A stretch of 64,000 nt of DNA from Acidimicrobiia bacterium (GTDB lineage Bacteria > Actinomycetota > Acidimicrobiia > Acidimicrobiales > Bin134). Position numbers and translations under genes: made by a program. Positions within the stretch are counted from its first letter, which is position 1; every line of letters begins with the position of its first letter. Below the pieces are notes generated by a model. That model was not told where the DNA came from and did not search any database. It worked only from the letters and a program-made list of their open reading frames with translations. The stretch lies in NCBI GenBank assembly GCA_022822905.1, contig JAJDYE010000027.1, positions 1-64,000 on the forward strand, read 5' to 3'. Shown piece after piece: positions 9,104 to 18,814 of the stretch.

Positions 9104-11831
9104 GGGGGTCGCCGCAGGCCAGGATCCGGGCACCGTCATGCTGGTGGACGGGAACTCCCTGGTCTATCGAGCTTTTTTCGCCGTGCCCGAGGACATGACC
9201 ACCGCCAGCGGACAGGTGACCAACGCGGTGTACGGCTTCACCAGGATGCTGCTGACCCTGCTGCGCGACCACGGTCCCGACCGGGTAGGGGTGGCCTTCG
9301 ACCGGCGCGAGCCGACCTTCCGCCACGAGCGGGAGTCCAGCTACAAGGCCAACCGCGAGGAGACTCCCGAAGCGCTGCGTCAGCAGATGGGCATTGTCCG
9401 CCAGCTGGTGGACACGCTGGGGATCGCCGCGGTGGACCACGTCGGAGTGGAGGCCGACGATGTGATCGCCACGCTGGCCACCCAGGCCCGCGACCGGGGC
9501 GAGAACGTGATCGTGGTCACCGGCGACCGGGATGCCTACCAACTGGTGGAAGACCCCCACGTTCGGGTGCTCTACAACAAGCGGGGGGTGTCCGACTACG
9601 CCCTCTACGACGAGGCCGGCATTGAGGAGCGCACCGGGGTGAAGCCGTCCGACTACGTGGCCTACGCCGCCCTGCGAGGCGACCCCTCCGACAACCTGCC
9701 CGGTGTGAACGGGGTGGGGGAGAAGACCGCGGCCAAGCTCATCAACGCCTACGGCTCCATTGACGAGCTGTATCAGCACGTGGCCGACCAGACTCCGAAG
9801 CTCCAGGAGAACCTGGACGAGGCCCAAGACCGGGTGAAGCTCAATTTGGAGCTGATGGAGCTGTTGCGAGACGTCCCCCTCGATCTGGGCGTGGACGATC
9901 TGGGCTTGGCCCCGCCCAAGACCGCCGAGATCGAGGAGCTGTTCGACTTCTTGGAGTTCAGGAGCCTCCGCGACTTCGTGGCCGAAGTGCTGGATGTGGA
10001 TCTGGGCGGCGACGGCGACGCTGGTGGGGCATTGGAGGCCGCGGTGGAGACCATCTCGACCGCAGATTCCGCCGCCGAAGCGCTGAATCGGCTGGCCGAT
10101 AGCGGCGAGCCGGTGGCGCTGGCCGCAGGCTGGGGCGACCCGTTCGACCGGAGCCAACCCCATCGACGCCGGCTGCTGGGTCTGGCCCTGGTTGCCGACC
10201 GCGACGCTGGCCAAACCGTGTGGCTGCCCTCCGAGATGTTGGAATCCTCGGGCCACGACGCCCTGGCCGCATTCTTCAGCGCCGGCACCCCATTCATGGG
10301 CCACGACATCAAGCCGTTTGTCTTGTGGCTTCTCTCACAGGGCGTCGACGCCGCCGGGCTTACCCTGGACGCCCAGATTGCTGCCTACCTCCTGGACCCG
10401 GCCAGCGGGCGATTCGGGCTCGACGATCTGATGCGGACGCACACGGCGATGGAGCTGCCGGGGATCGATCAGCCCGACGAGGGCCGGCTGTTCGATGACG
10501 ATTCGGGCGATTCGGTGGCGCCGGCGATGCAGGCCGGCCTTCAGGCCCTGGCCGTGTCCCATCTGGCTGCTCCACTCCTGAACGCCTTGGACGCCCAAGG
10601 CCTGAGAGGCCTCAACGATGACATGGAGGTGCCCCTGGTTCGGGTGCTCGCCCGCATGGAGCACATGGGCATTGGGGTGGACGTGGAGGGGTTGACCGGT
10701 CTGCGCGACCGGCTGGTGGCCGACGCCGAGCGGCTTCGGGCGCTGGTGATCGATGCCGCGGGCGAGGGGAGCTTCAACGTGAACTCCTCCAAGCAGGTGG
10801 GCGAGTTGCTGTTCGACAAGCTGGGCCTTCCCCCTCAGAAGAAGACCAAGACCGGGGCCTACTCCACCGACGCCGGCACCCTGGAGAAGCTGCGGGGCGA
10901 GCATCCGGTGGTGGATGCGCTGTTGGACTACCGGGAGGTGGAGAAGCTGCGCTCCACCTACGGGGAGGGACTGGTGGCCGCCGTGGGGCTCGAGCCCGAC
11001 AACCGCATCCGGGCCACGTTCAACCAGACGGTGGCTCGCACCGGGCGGCTCAGCTCTGATGCGCCGAACCTGCACAACATCCCGGTGCGCACCGAGACCG
11101 GGCGGGTGTTCCGGGAGGTGTTCGTGGCTGCCGAGGGCTGCGAGCTGCTGGTGGCCGACTACAACCAGATCGAGCTGCGCTGCATCGCCCACCTGGCCGA
11201 GGATCCCGGGCTGATCCACGCGTTCGAGTCGGGCCAGGACGTCCACACCTCCGTGGCCGCCCAGGTGTTCGGCATCGATCCCGGGGCGGTGGGGATTGAG
11301 GAGCGGTCCACCGCCAAGATGGTTTCCTACGGTCTGGCTTACGGCATGGAGGCCTACGGCTTGGGATCGCGGCTGAACATCCCCACCGGAGAGGCCGCGG
11401 TGATCCTCGACGCCTACTTCGGGGCCTTCCCCGCGCTGCGGGAGTACATGGATCGAGCGGTGGCCGAGGCCCGGACCCGGGGCTACACCGAGACCCTGTT
11501 CGGGCGGCGGCTTCGGATCCCCGAGATCAACTCCTCCAATTTCCGGCTTCGCCAAGCGGCCGAGCGCCAGGCCATGAACGCCGGCATCCAGGGCTTGGCT
11601 GCCGACATCTTCAAAGTGGCCCTGGTGAGGCTCGACCACGCGCTCCAAGACCGGGGGTTCGCCAGCCGCATCATCCTCCAAGTACACGACGAGGTGATTC
11701 TGGAGGTTCCCGAGGGCGAGCACGACGGAGTGGCCGAGCTCACCGTGGCAACCATGGCCGAGGCCTACGACCTGAGGGTTCCCCTCGAAGTACACCTTTC
11801 CTCGGGGCACACTTGGGCCGACGCCAAGTAG
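9096..11831 (+). CDS. polA: DNA polymerase I
   Basis: A 911-residue Pol I. Residues 8-300 form the 5'-3' flap exonuclease (GVEADDVIATLA, VTGDRDAYQLV, YAALRGDPSDNLPG). Residues 310-520 keep the fold of the proofreading domain but lack its acidic metal ligands, as in many actinobacterial Pol I proteins. The polymerase domain has motif A (ADYNQIELR, D688), motif B (RSTAKMVSYGLAYG) and motif C (QVHDEV). Position 745 is Tyr where E. coli has Phe762. The ATG overlaps the regulator stop by 8 nt. It fills Okazaki gaps and repair patches, in keeping with the uvr genes nearby. Confidence 0.97.
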   Translation: MAEGVAAGQDPGTVMLVDGNSLVYRAFFAVPEDMTTASGQVTNAVYGFTRMLLTLLRDHGPDRVGVAFDRREPTFRHERESSYKANREETPEALRQQMGIVRQLVDTLGIAAVDHVGVEADDVIATLATQARDRGENVIVVTGDRDAYQLVEDPHVRVLYNKRGVSDYALYDEAGIEERTGVKPSDYVAYAALRGDPSDNLPGVNGVGEKTAAKLINAYGSIDELYQHVADQTPKLQENLDEAQDRVKLNLELMELLRDVPLDLGVDDLGLAPPKTAEIEELFDFLEFRSLRDFVAEVLDVDLGGDGDAGGALEAAVETISTADSAAEALNRLADSGEPVALAAGWGDPFDRSQPHRRRLLGLALVADRDAGQTVWLPSEMLESSGHDALAAFFSAGTPFMGHDIKPFVLWLLSQGVDAAGLTLDAQIAAYLLDPASGRFGLDDLMRTHTAMELPGIDQPDEGRLFDDDSGDSVAPAMQAGLQALAVSHLAAPLLNALDAQGLRGLNDDMEVPLVRVLARMEHMGIGVDVEGLTGLRDRLVADAERLRALVIDAAGEGSFNVNSSKQVGELLFDKLGLPPQKKTKTGAYSTDAGTLEKLRGEHPVVDALLDYREVEKLRSTYGEGLVAAVGLEPDNRIRATFNQTVARTGRLSSDAPNLHNIPVRTETGRVFREVFVAAEGCELLVADYNQIELRCIAHLAEDPGLIHAFESGQDVHTSVAAQVFGIDPGAVGIEERSTAKMVSYGLAYGMEAYGLGSRLNIPTGEAAVILDAYFGAFPALREYMDRAVAEARTRGYTETLFGRRLRIPEINSSNFRLRQAAERQAMNAGIQGLAADIFKVALVRLDHALQDRGFASRIILQVHDEVILEVPEGEHDGVAELTVATMAEAYDLRVPLEVHLSSGHTWADAK

Positions 11832-11929
11832 CCCAGCTCAAGGCGTGCTGTTAGCATCAACGGGCCGGTTCAGGCTGCTGCGCCGCGCCCATTGTCCTAT
11901 CCACTTCCTCCTGTGAGGCTCAACTCAAC

Positions 11930-13399
11930 GTGTCCGACCTCGATACCGCCCCATCCACCCAACCCGCACCGCCAGCCGCCACGGCTGTGATCGACGCCCC
12001 CGACGGTGTGGGAACCTTTGACGCTGAGGGGAACTACATCCCCCGTCAGATCACCGACCAGGACATCGAAGACCAGTTCTTGGACGACGCATATACCGCC
12101 ACCATGGTCCAGGTGGAAGACGGCCAGATCGTGTCCGGCAAGGTGGTGAAGGTTGACCGCGACGAGGTGCTGCTGGACATCGGCTACAAATCGGAGGGGA
12201 TCATCCCCACTCGGGAGCTGTCCATCCGCAACGTGGTTGACCCCGGAGAGATCGTCACCCTCGGCGAGGAGATCGAGGCCCTGGTGCTCCAAAAGGAGGA
12301 CAAGGACGGCCACCTGATCCTCTCCAAGAAGCGGGCCCAGTACGAGCGGGCATGGGGCAACATAGAAGAGGTCAAGGAGAAGGAAGGCACCGTCTCGGGC
12401 CCGGTTATCGAAGTGGTCAAGGGCGGCCTGATCGTGGACATCGGTCTGCGGGGCTTTCTGCCTGCCTCGCTGGTGGAGCTGCGCCGGGTGCGCGACCTCC
12501 AGCCTTATATCGGCCAAACACTGGAGGCCAAGATCATCGAGCTGGACAAGAACCGCAACAACGTGGTGCTGTCCCGCCGGGCGTGGCTGGAGGAGACCGA
12601 GAAGGAACAGCGCGAGGCCTTCCTGGACAACCTCAAGCCAGGCGAGCGCCGCAGCGGCGTGGTGTCGTCGGTGGTGAACTTCGGTGCATTCGTGGATTTG
12701 GGCGGCATGGACGGCCTGGTGCACGTGTCCGAGCTGTCGTGGAAGCACGTCGACCACCCCAGCGCCGTGGTGCAGGTGGGCGACGAGATCGAGGTGCAGG
12801 TGCTGGAAGTGGACCTCGACCGGGAGCGCATCAGCCTGTCGCTGAAGGCCACCCAGCAGGATCCCTGGCAGGAGTTCGCCACCAGCCATCAAGTGGGAGA
12901 GCTGGTGTACGGCCGGGTCACCAAGCTGGTGCCGTTCGGTGCCTTCGTGCAGGTGGGCGAGAGCATCGAGGGCCTGGTGCACATCTCGGAGATCTCCTCC
13001 CACCACATCGACCTGCCCGAGCAGGTGGTGACCCCCGGCGAGGAGCTGTGGGTGAAGATCATCGACCTCGACATCAACCGCCGCCGCATCAGCCTGTCGA
13101 TCAAGCAGGCCGCCGAGGGCGGTGTGGTGGCCGCCGAGTTCCAGGAGCACTTCGGCGAGCACGCCTACGACGCCGAGGGCAACTACATCGGCGCGGTCAA
13201 CGAGGACGTGGCCGCCGACCAAGACGAGGCCTGGGCCCAGTACTACTCCGAGACTGGCGAAGGCCTAGAAGCCGCTCCCGCCGAGGGTGAGGGCGTCGAA
13301 GCATCTCCCGTCGAGTACGAGACCGCCGAAGCAGGCTCAGAGGTTCTCGAAGGGCCGGTAGAAGAACTAGTAGGAGAACCGGTAGAAGACCCGGTCTAG
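11930..13399 (+). CDS. rpsA: 30S ribosomal protein S1
   Basis: A 489-residue S1 protein with four S1 (OB-fold) repeats at about residues 55-125, 140-210, 225-300 and 315-390; the last two carry the conserved FGAFV and EGLVHISE blocks. The actinobacterial form has four repeats rather than the six of E. coli and ends in an acidic Glu-rich tail of about 75 residues, as seen here. It helps load mRNA on the 30S subunit. The start is GTG 11930 with only a weak upstream GAGG. A TAGCAT at 11852-11857 may be a -10 box, giving a leader of about 66 nt. Confidence 0.95.
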   Translation: MSDLDTAPSTQPAPPAATAVIDAPDGVGTFDAEGNYIPRQITDQDIEDQFLDDAYTATMVQVEDGQIVSGKVVKVDRDEVLLDIGYKSEGIIPTRELSIRNVVDPGEIVTLGEEIEALVLQKEDKDGHLILSKKRAQYERAWGNIEEVKEKEGTVSGPVIEVVKGGLIVDIGLRGFLPASLVELRRVRDLQPYIGQTLEAKIIELDKNRNNVVLSRRAWLEETEKEQREAFLDNLKPGERRSGVVSSVVNFGAFVDLGGMDGLVHVSELSWKHVDHPSAVVQVGDEIEVQVLEVDLDRERISLSLKATQQDPWQEFATSHQVGELVYGRVTKLVPFGAFVQVGESIEGLVHISEISSHHIDLPEQVVTPGEELWVKIIDLDINRRRISLSIKQAAEGGVVAAEFQEHFGEHAYDAEGNYIGAVNEDVAADQDEAWAQYYSETGEGLEAAPAEGEGVEASPVEYETAEAGSEVLEGPVEELVGEPVEDPV

Positions 13400-13419
13400 T
13401 TTCAGGCGTCGAAGGGCAT

Positions 13420-13438
13420 CCCCTGTCCAGGGGGTTTT
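13420..13438 (+). terminator. Probable terminator after rpsA
   Basis: CCCCT at 13420-13424 can pair with AGGGG at 13429-13433, leaving a 4-nt loop, and is followed by GTTTT. It lies 21 nt after the rpsA stop. Confidence 0.5.
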
Positions 13439-13489
13439 GGGCGCCGGCATCCACGCCGCAGCATCCCCAAAGTCTGTGGGGCTGTTGCC

Positions 13490-13495
13490 TAGCCT
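13490..13495 (+). promoter_or_regulatory. Leaderless-type -10 box of the LRR gene
   Basis: TAGCCT ends 6 nt before ATG 13502. No ribosome-binding sequence precedes the ATG, which fits a leaderless message. Confidence 0.5.
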
Positions 13496-13501
13496 GAACG
13501 A

Positions 13502-16024
13502 ATGCCGCAAATCGGTCGTTTCGCCGTTGCCCTGCTCGCTGCCGCCACGCTGGTTGTCTCACTCTGCGCATTGCAGGCCAGCGCCGAGGAACATGAGAAC
13601 GAGGCGGACTCCGCGAACGACCGCGAGGCGCTGGTCGCCCTCTACGAGGCCACCGGCGGAGACGACTGGAGCGACTCGAGCGGCTGGCTCGACGACGGGC
13701 CGCTGGGCGGCTGGTACGGCGTCACCGTCGACGAAGACGATCGGGTCACCGGCCTGTCGTTGGCGTCCAATGGATTGGTGGGGGAGCTTCCGGCTGGGCT
13801 CGGCAGCCTCGAGTACCTTGAATCACTCGACTTGGGGAACAACGAACTGGTAGGCGAGCTGCCTTCCGAGCTCGGTGGCCTTTCCAACCTCGTCGAACTG
13901 GATCTTCAGAACAACCGCCTAGAGCGCAACATTCCCGCTGAGTTGGGCGAGCTTTCCCAGCTCACGGTGCTCGACCTCAAGTACAACGGACTTTGGGGGC
14001 CGCTCCCGGCAGAACTCGGTCAATTGAGCGAGCTTCGCATCCTGGACTTGCGGGGCAACGTGTTGTCGGGCGAGATCCCCGCCGAGTTCGGCGATCTCTC
14101 CGAGCTCACCCACCTGATGATGCGGTTCAACGGACTGTCGGGGGAGATTCCCGGGGAGTTGGGCGACTTGGGTCGGCTGGAGTGGCTGGATCTCAGCAAC
14201 AACCGGTTGTCGGGGGAGATTCCCGGGGAGTTGGGCGACTTGGGTCGGCTGGAGTGGCTGGATCTCAGCAACAACAAGCTGTCGGGGTCGATCCCGGGTG
14301 AGCTTGCCGACCTCTCCCGACTACGGCATCTGAGCTTGACGGCCAACGGGTTGTCGGGGGCGATTCCGGCTGCGCTCAGTCGCCTCACCGAGCTGAGGCA
14401 CCTGTCGTTGTCGGCCAACCAATTGTCAGGGGGGATTTCCTACCGGCTGGGCCGGCTCGAGAACCTTCAAGAGCTGCGGCTCGGCCACAACAATCTCACG
14501 GGCCGGATCCCACCCGAACTGGGCAGATTGGGAGGCCTTCGCCAGCTGTGGCTGGAGGACAACGACCTGTCAGGGGAGATTCCCGCTCGATTGGGCAATC
14601 TGGTCGGGTTGAGGCAGCTGGATCTGCAAGGCAATCAGCTGTCGGGGGGCATTCCTGCTGAATTAGGCAACCTGACAAAGCTGAGGCAGCTGGATCTGCA
14701 AGGCAATCAGCTGTCGGGGGGCATTCCTGCCGAACTGGGCAACCTGGTGGCCTTGGAGGATGTCGACCTCAGCAACAACTGGTTGTCGGGCCCGATTCCT
14801 GAGGGCATCGCCACGATGACCGGGCTGGAAAGCCTGTTGCTGCACGACAACGTGTTGTCGGGGGAGATTCCTTCGGACATCGGCGGTTTGGGCCGGTTGG
14901 AGGTGTTGGATCTCTCCAATAATCGATTGTCGGGGGATATTCCGGCGAGGATCGGCGGCTGGACCCGGCTCACCGTGTTGGATCTGTCCAACAACCGGCT
15001 CACCGGGGAAATTCCGGAAGATTTGGGAGGGCTGAATCGCTTGGAGTACCTGGACCTGCGGAGCAACCGGCTTTCCGGCAATGTGCCGGAAAGCTTCGCC
15101 CATCTCTGGTCGCTGACCCACCTGCTGCTTCGGGACAACCAGCTGTCGGGGGAGATTCCCCCTTCCCTCGGAGGACTTGAGAAACTCCAGTGGCTCGATC
15201 TGAGCATCAACTTCTTGTCGGGGGAGATCCCCGCTGAACTGGGGCAGCTTGCCGACCTCCAGGCGCTGTATCTGAGCTACAACCGGCTCACCGGCGAGCT
15301 GCCCCCTGAGTTGGGCGAGCTGTCGAATCTGAAGCACCTGATGATCCGCCGCAACCAGTTGGAGGGGGAAATACCCGCTGAATTCGGCCAGTTGGCCGAT
15401 CTGGAGCGGCTCAACCTGTGGGCCAATCAGCTCTCGGGGGAGATTCCCGCCGAGTTGGGCCAGATCGCCAACCTCACAAGACTGGACCTCGACGACAACG
15501 AGCTTTCGGGAGAGATTCCCGCCGAACTCGGCAACCTCGTCAAGCTACGGGAGCTGTGGCTGAACGGCAATCAGTTGACGGGAGAGATTCCCGCTGAATT
15601 GGGCAACTTGATCAACTTGAGGCGGCTGTTCCTCGACGGCAATGAGTTGACCGGGAAGATTCCCGGCGAGCTGGGCAATCTCAGCAGCCTCACGCGCCTG
15701 TGGCTGAACGGCAATCAGTTGACCGGGAAGATTCCCGGCGAGCTGGGCAATCTCAGCGAGCTGGCGTACTTGTATATCGGCGACAACCAGTTGACGGGTG
15801 AGATCCCTGTTGAGCTGGGCAATCTCAGCAATTTGACGCATGTGTACATCGGCGACAATCAACTGACCGGCGAGATTCCCACCGAGTTGGGCGCTCTTGG
15901 CAAGCTTGAAAATCTGTTCATCAGCGGCAACCAGCTCACCGGCTGCCTACCCGCCGCCTGGGAGTCAGCCGACCTCAAAGCCAACGATCTAGAGCTACTC
16001 GACCTAGCGTTCTGCGAGGAGTGA
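13502..16024 (+). CDS. Secreted leucine-rich repeat protein
   Basis: An 840-residue protein. Residues 1-29 form a signal peptide (hydrophobic core VALLAAATLVVSL, probable cleavage after ASA). Residues 39-85 match the N-terminal cap DREALVALYEATGGDDW...GWYGVT of plant-type LRR proteins. About 31 consecutive repeats follow, each exactly 24 residues with consensus LxxLDLxxNxLSGEIPxELGxL, ending in a short Cys-containing cap. No transmembrane helix, LPXTG motif or GPI-like tail is visible, so it is probably released or held non-covalently. Such proteins usually bind other proteins or glycans. It sits between rpsA and a VapBC module and contains recent internal duplications. Confidence 0.93.
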   Translation: MPQIGRFAVALLAAATLVVSLCALQASAEEHENEADSANDREALVALYEATGGDDWSDSSGWLDDGPLGGWYGVTVDEDDRVTGLSLASNGLVGELPAGLGSLEYLESLDLGNNELVGELPSELGGLSNLVELDLQNNRLERNIPAELGELSQLTVLDLKYNGLWGPLPAELGQLSELRILDLRGNVLSGEIPAEFGDLSELTHLMMRFNGLSGEIPGELGDLGRLEWLDLSNNRLSGEIPGELGDLGRLEWLDLSNNKLSGSIPGELADLSRLRHLSLTANGLSGAIPAALSRLTELRHLSLSANQLSGGISYRLGRLENLQELRLGHNNLTGRIPPELGRLGGLRQLWLEDNDLSGEIPARLGNLVGLRQLDLQGNQLSGGIPAELGNLTKLRQLDLQGNQLSGGIPAELGNLVALEDVDLSNNWLSGPIPEGIATMTGLESLLLHDNVLSGEIPSDIGGLGRLEVLDLSNNRLSGDIPARIGGWTRLTVLDLSNNRLTGEIPEDLGGLNRLEYLDLRSNRLSGNVPESFAHLWSLTHLLLRDNQLSGEIPPSLGGLEKLQWLDLSINFLSGEIPAELGQLADLQALYLSYNRLTGELPPELGELSNLKHLMIRRNQLEGEIPAEFGQLADLERLNLWANQLSGEIPAELGQIANLTRLDLDDNELSGEIPAELGNLVKLRELWLNGNQLTGEIPAELGNLINLRRLFLDGNELTGKIPGELGNLSSLTRLWLNGNQLTGKIPGELGNLSELAYLYIGDNQLTGEIPVELGNLSNLTHVYIGDNQLTGEIPTELGALGKLENLFISGNQLTGCLPAAWESADLKANDLELLDLAFCEE
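14137..14280 (+). repeat. 72-bp tandem duplication inside LRR gene (a)
   Basis: Two adjacent 72-bp units starting at 14137 and 14209 are almost identical at the DNA level, differing only near the end of the unit. Each encodes one 24-residue repeat. Confidence 0.9.
14610..14753 (+). repeat. 72-bp tandem duplication inside LRR gene (b)
   Basis: Units at 14610 and 14682 share nearly all bases, with a few synonymous changes (for example GCTGAATTA against GCCGAACTG). Confidence 0.85.
15646..15789 (+). repeat. 72-bp tandem duplication inside LRR gene (c)
   Basis: The start of the unit at 15646 recurs at 15718 with an identical stretch of about 40 bp. The remainder has diverged. Confidence 0.75.
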
Positions 16025-16080
16025 AGACAGTCACCACAGCAAATCTCAGACCATTGCCCGCTAGACAAGCCCTGAACTGG

Positions 16081-16479
16081 TCATATATCGGAGGCTGGAT
16101 GGATCTCCAGGTCGGTGTGACGAGTAAGTGCCGCAAAATCCCGGTCGCAGCACAGCAGGGGAAGGTCCGCCTTGATCGCCAGTGCGGCGATCAGGCAATC
16201 GGTGATTTTGCGAACGGTCTCGCCGCGAAGTCGGCATGTTCGATAAAGCAGGGCAGCATGGTCGTAGTCGGCGGGTTCTGTCGGGACCACGGTGGCCCGG
16301 GCGAGCATGCCGCGCAACATCGCCAGATGGCGTTCGTCGCGGGCGCCGGCCAGCACCTCCATGCTGATTGCGTCACAGGTGGCAGCGTCAGTTTCCAGCG
16401 CGGCGGCAACGGTATCGGCAGGTTCGCCGGGGGTATCCCGCAAGAACTCGACCCATGCAGACGTATCGATCAGGATCAT
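16081..16479 (-). CDS. vapC: VapC-type PIN-domain toxin
   Basis: A 132-residue PIN-domain ribonuclease. The N-terminal MILIDTSAWVEFL carries the first catalytic Asp, SMEVLAGAR the conserved Glu, TDCLIAALA the third acidic residue, and CCDRDFAAL the last. It should cleave RNA when not held by VapB. The ATG at 16479 overlaps the antitoxin stop by 4 nt (ATGA), so the two are coupled. The module lies between the LRR gene and uvrB and looks intact. Confidence 0.92.
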   Translation of the reverse strand: MILIDTSAWVEFLRDTPGEPADTVAAALETDAATCDAISMEVLAGARDERHLAMLRGMLARATVVPTEPADYDHAALLYRTCRLRGETVRKITDCLIAALAIKADLPLLCCDRDFAALTRHTDLEIHPASDI

Positions 16480-16679
16480 GGAATCCGGCTGGCGCGCATC
16501 TCCTCCAGATCGCCGTCCCACCCGCTGCCGCGCAACGAAAGCGCCTCATCGAGATCAAGAGGCTCAGCGGCCAGTCGACGAAGAGCCAGGTTGACGGCCT
16601 CTCGCTTGGTTTTCAGCCCGTAGCGAGCCATGACGGCGGTACAGGCCTTGGCGTCGATCTCTATGTTGGTGCGTACCAT
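16476..16679 (-). CDS. vapB: VapB-type antitoxin
   Basis: A 67-residue antitoxin. Residues 1-35 (MVRTNIEIDAKACTAVMARYG, then TKREAVNLALRRLA) form a ribbon-helix-helix-type DNA-binding and dimerisation region. The C-terminal GSGWDGDLEEMRASRIP segment should wrap VapC. A close relative is the VapB at 62422-62652, which ends in a similar GWDGDLDAMRANRF. The ATG at 16679 is preferred over one at 16694 because a -10-like hexamer ends 6 nt upstream of it. Confidence 0.9.
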   Translation of the reverse strand: MVRTNIEIDAKACTAVMARYGLKTKREAVNLALRRLAAEPLDLDEALSLRGSGWDGDLEEMRASRIP

Positions 16680-16685
16680 ACACCA

Positions 16686-16691
16686 AGCATA
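16686..16691 (-). promoter_or_regulatory. Leaderless-type -10 box of vapB (16 kb)
   Basis: TATGCT on the minus strand, 6 nt before ATG 16679. Confidence 0.45.
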
Positions 16692-16749
16692 CACCTCTTG
16701 GACTGCACCGATGACGCCGACACAGCAACAGATGCGGTGGTGGGATCGG

Positions 16750-16755
16750 TAGCAT
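16750..16755 (+). promoter_or_regulatory. Leaderless-type -10 box of uvrB
   Basis: TAGCAT, 7 nt before GTG 16763. The same hexamer precedes the coiled-coil gene at 8134. Confidence 0.45.
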
Positions 16756-16762
16756 CGATTCG

Positions 16763-18802
16763 GTGAGCAGTTCGGGGGACGCAGCCTTTCGGATGGTGTC
16801 GTCGTTCGAGCCTGCGGGGGATCAGCCCAAGGCCATCGCTGCGCTTTCAGAGGGGTTGGAGCGGGGCGACAGGTTCCAGACGCTGCTGGGCATCACGGGA
16901 TCGGGCAAGAGCGCCACGGTGGCGTGGACCATCGAGCAAGTGCAGCGGCCCACCCTGGTGCTGGCCCCCAACAAGTCGCTGGCCGCACAGTTGGCCAACG
17001 AGATGCGGGAGTTCTTCCCCGACAACCGGGTGGAGTACTTCGTGTCGTATTACGACTACTACCAGCCCGAGGCCTACATGCCGGCCTCCGACACCTACAT
17101 CGAGAAGGACTCGTCGGTGAACGACGAGATCGACCGGCTGCGCCACTCCACCACCGAGGCGCTGTTGACCCGGCGGGACGTGATCGTGGTGGCGTCGGTG
17201 TCGTGCATCTACGGGTTGGGCGGCCCCGACGAATACAAGAACCTGCTGTGCATCGCCAAAGCGGGCCAGAGCTACGACCAGCGCGACCTGCTGCGGCGGC
17301 TGGTGGATATGCAGTACGAGCGCAACGACACCAACTTGGTGCGGGGCCGGTTCCGGGTACGGGGCGACGTCATCGAGGTCCACCCGGCGTATGAGGAGTT
17401 TGTGGTTCGCATCCAATTGTTCGGCGACGAGGTGGAGCAGATCACCACCGTCGACCCGGTGACCGGGGAGCGGCTCCACACTCTGAGCGAGGTCGTGGTG
17501 TTCCCGGCCACCCACTATGTGGCCGGCGACGAGCGGATGCGCCAAGCCATTGAGGGCATAGAGGCTGAGCTCCAAGAGCGGCTGGCCTATTTCGAAAAGG
17601 AGGGGCAACTGCTGGAGGCCCAGCGGCTGCGGATGCGCACCACCTACGACTTGGAGATGATGCAGGAGATCGGCTTCTGCAACGGCATCGAGAACTACTC
17701 CCGCCACATCGACGGCCGGGCCCCCGGCGAGCGGCCCTACACCCTGCTGGACTACTTTCCCGACGATTTCATCACCGTGATCGACGAGTCCCACGTGGCC
17801 GTTCCCCAGCTTCACGGCCAATTCGAGGGCGACCGCAGTCGCAAGAACACCCTGGTTGACCACGGCTTCCGGCTTCCCTCGGCGGTAGACAACCGTCCGC
17901 TGCGGTTCGGGGAGGTAATGGAGCGAGTAGGCCAGGTGGTGTTTCTGTCGGCTACTCCCAGTGACTATGAGATCAGTGTCTCCGATCAGGTGGTGGAGCA
18001 GATCGTGCGCCCCACCGGGCTGGTGGATCCCGAGGTGCAGGTGCGTCCCACCAAGGGCCAGATCGACGACCTGATGAAGCTCATCGAGGACCGCACCGAG
18101 GCGAGTCAGCGGGTGCTTGTGACCACCTTGACCAAGAAGATGGCCGAGGATCTCACCGAGTACCTGTTGGAGCTGGGGGTGCGGGTCCGCTACCTGCACA
18201 GCGAGGTGGACACCATCGAGCGGATCGAGATTCTGCGCGACCTGCGTCTGGGCGAGTTCGACGTGTTGGTAGGCATCAATCTGCTGCGGGAGGGCTTGGA
18301 TCTGCCCGAGGTGTCGCTGGTGGCCATTCTCGACGCCGACAAGGAGGGGTTTCTGCGCAGCGAGACCTCGCTGATCCAGACCATCGGCCGGGCAGCGCGA
18401 AATGTGGACGGCCAGGTGATCATGTACGCCGACATGGTGACCGACTCCATGAGGCGGGCGATCTCGGAGACCCACCGGCGGCGGGGATTGCAACAGGCGT
18501 TCAACGAGCAGCACGGCATCAACCCCCAGACCATCCGCAAGGCGGTCAGCGACATCCTGGCTGAGCTGCGCCCGGCCGAAGACGGGGTGCCCATCCCTGG
18601 CGGGGCCCAGCGCTCCCGCTCAATGGATCAGTCTCGGCGGCGCCCCGAGGTGATCGACTTGGACACCGGTGGCATCGAGCGCCTCATCCACACGCTTACC
18701 GAGGAGATGAACGACGCCGCCGCCGAGCTGAAGTTCGAGTACGCCGCCCGTCTGCGAGACGAGATCAAAGACTTGCAGCGCGACCTTCGGGCGATGGTCT
18801 AG
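16763..18802 (+). CDS. uvrB: Excinuclease ABC subunit B
   Basis: A 679-residue UvrB, the damage-verifying helicase-like subunit of nucleotide excision repair. It shows [14 protein letters not shown] near the start, Walker [14 protein letters not shown], the beta-hairpin region [12 protein letters not shown]...[17 protein letters not shown], Walker B TVIDESHV, motif [11 protein letters not shown] and a C-terminal UVR motif ([16 protein letters not shown]) that binds UvrC. Length matches the family. The start is GTG 16763; an ATG at 16793 is an alternative. uvrA lies 2 kb downstream and uvrC at 43.6 kb, so the full UvrABC set is in this window. Confidence 0.97.
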   Translation: MSSSGDAAFRMVSSFEPAGDQPKAIAALSEGLERGDRFQTLLGITGSGKSATVAWTIEQVQRPTLVLAPNKSLAAQLANEMREFFPDNRVEYFVSYYDYYQPEAYMPASDTYIEKDSSVNDEIDRLRHSTTEALLTRRDVIVVASVSCIYGLGGPDEYKNLLCIAKAGQSYDQRDLLRRLVDMQYERNDTNLVRGRFRVRGDVIEVHPAYEEFVVRIQLFGDEVEQITTVDPVTGERLHTLSEVVVFPATHYVAGDERMRQAIEGIEAELQERLAYFEKEGQLLEAQRLRMRTTYDLEMMQEIGFCNGIENYSRHIDGRAPGERPYTLLDYFPDDFITVIDESHVAVPQLHGQFEGDRSRKNTLVDHGFRLPSAVDNRPLRFGEVMERVGQVVFLSATPSDYEISVSDQVVEQIVRPTGLVDPEVQVRPTKGQIDDLMKLIEDRTEASQRVLVTTLTKKMAEDLTEYLLELGVRVRYLHSEVDTIERIEILRDLRLGEFDVLVGINLLREGLDLPEVSLVAILDADKEGFLRSETSLIQTIGRAARNVDGQVIMYADMVTDSMRRAISETHRRRGLQQAFNEQHGINPQTIRKAVSDILAELRPAEDGVPIPGGAQRSRSMDQSRRRPEVIDLDTGGIERLIHTLTEEMNDAAAELKFEYAARLRDEIKDLQRDLRAMV

Positions 18803-18814
18803 GAGCTGCCTTCG

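Noticed and set aside
10335..11810. Minus-strand open frame of 491 codons inside polA
   Set aside because: Shadow of polA; no motif and no initiation signal.
13502..16024. Sortase or membrane anchor on the LRR protein
   Set aside because: The C-terminus ends in a short cap with no LPXTG-type motif, hydrophobic helix or basic tail.
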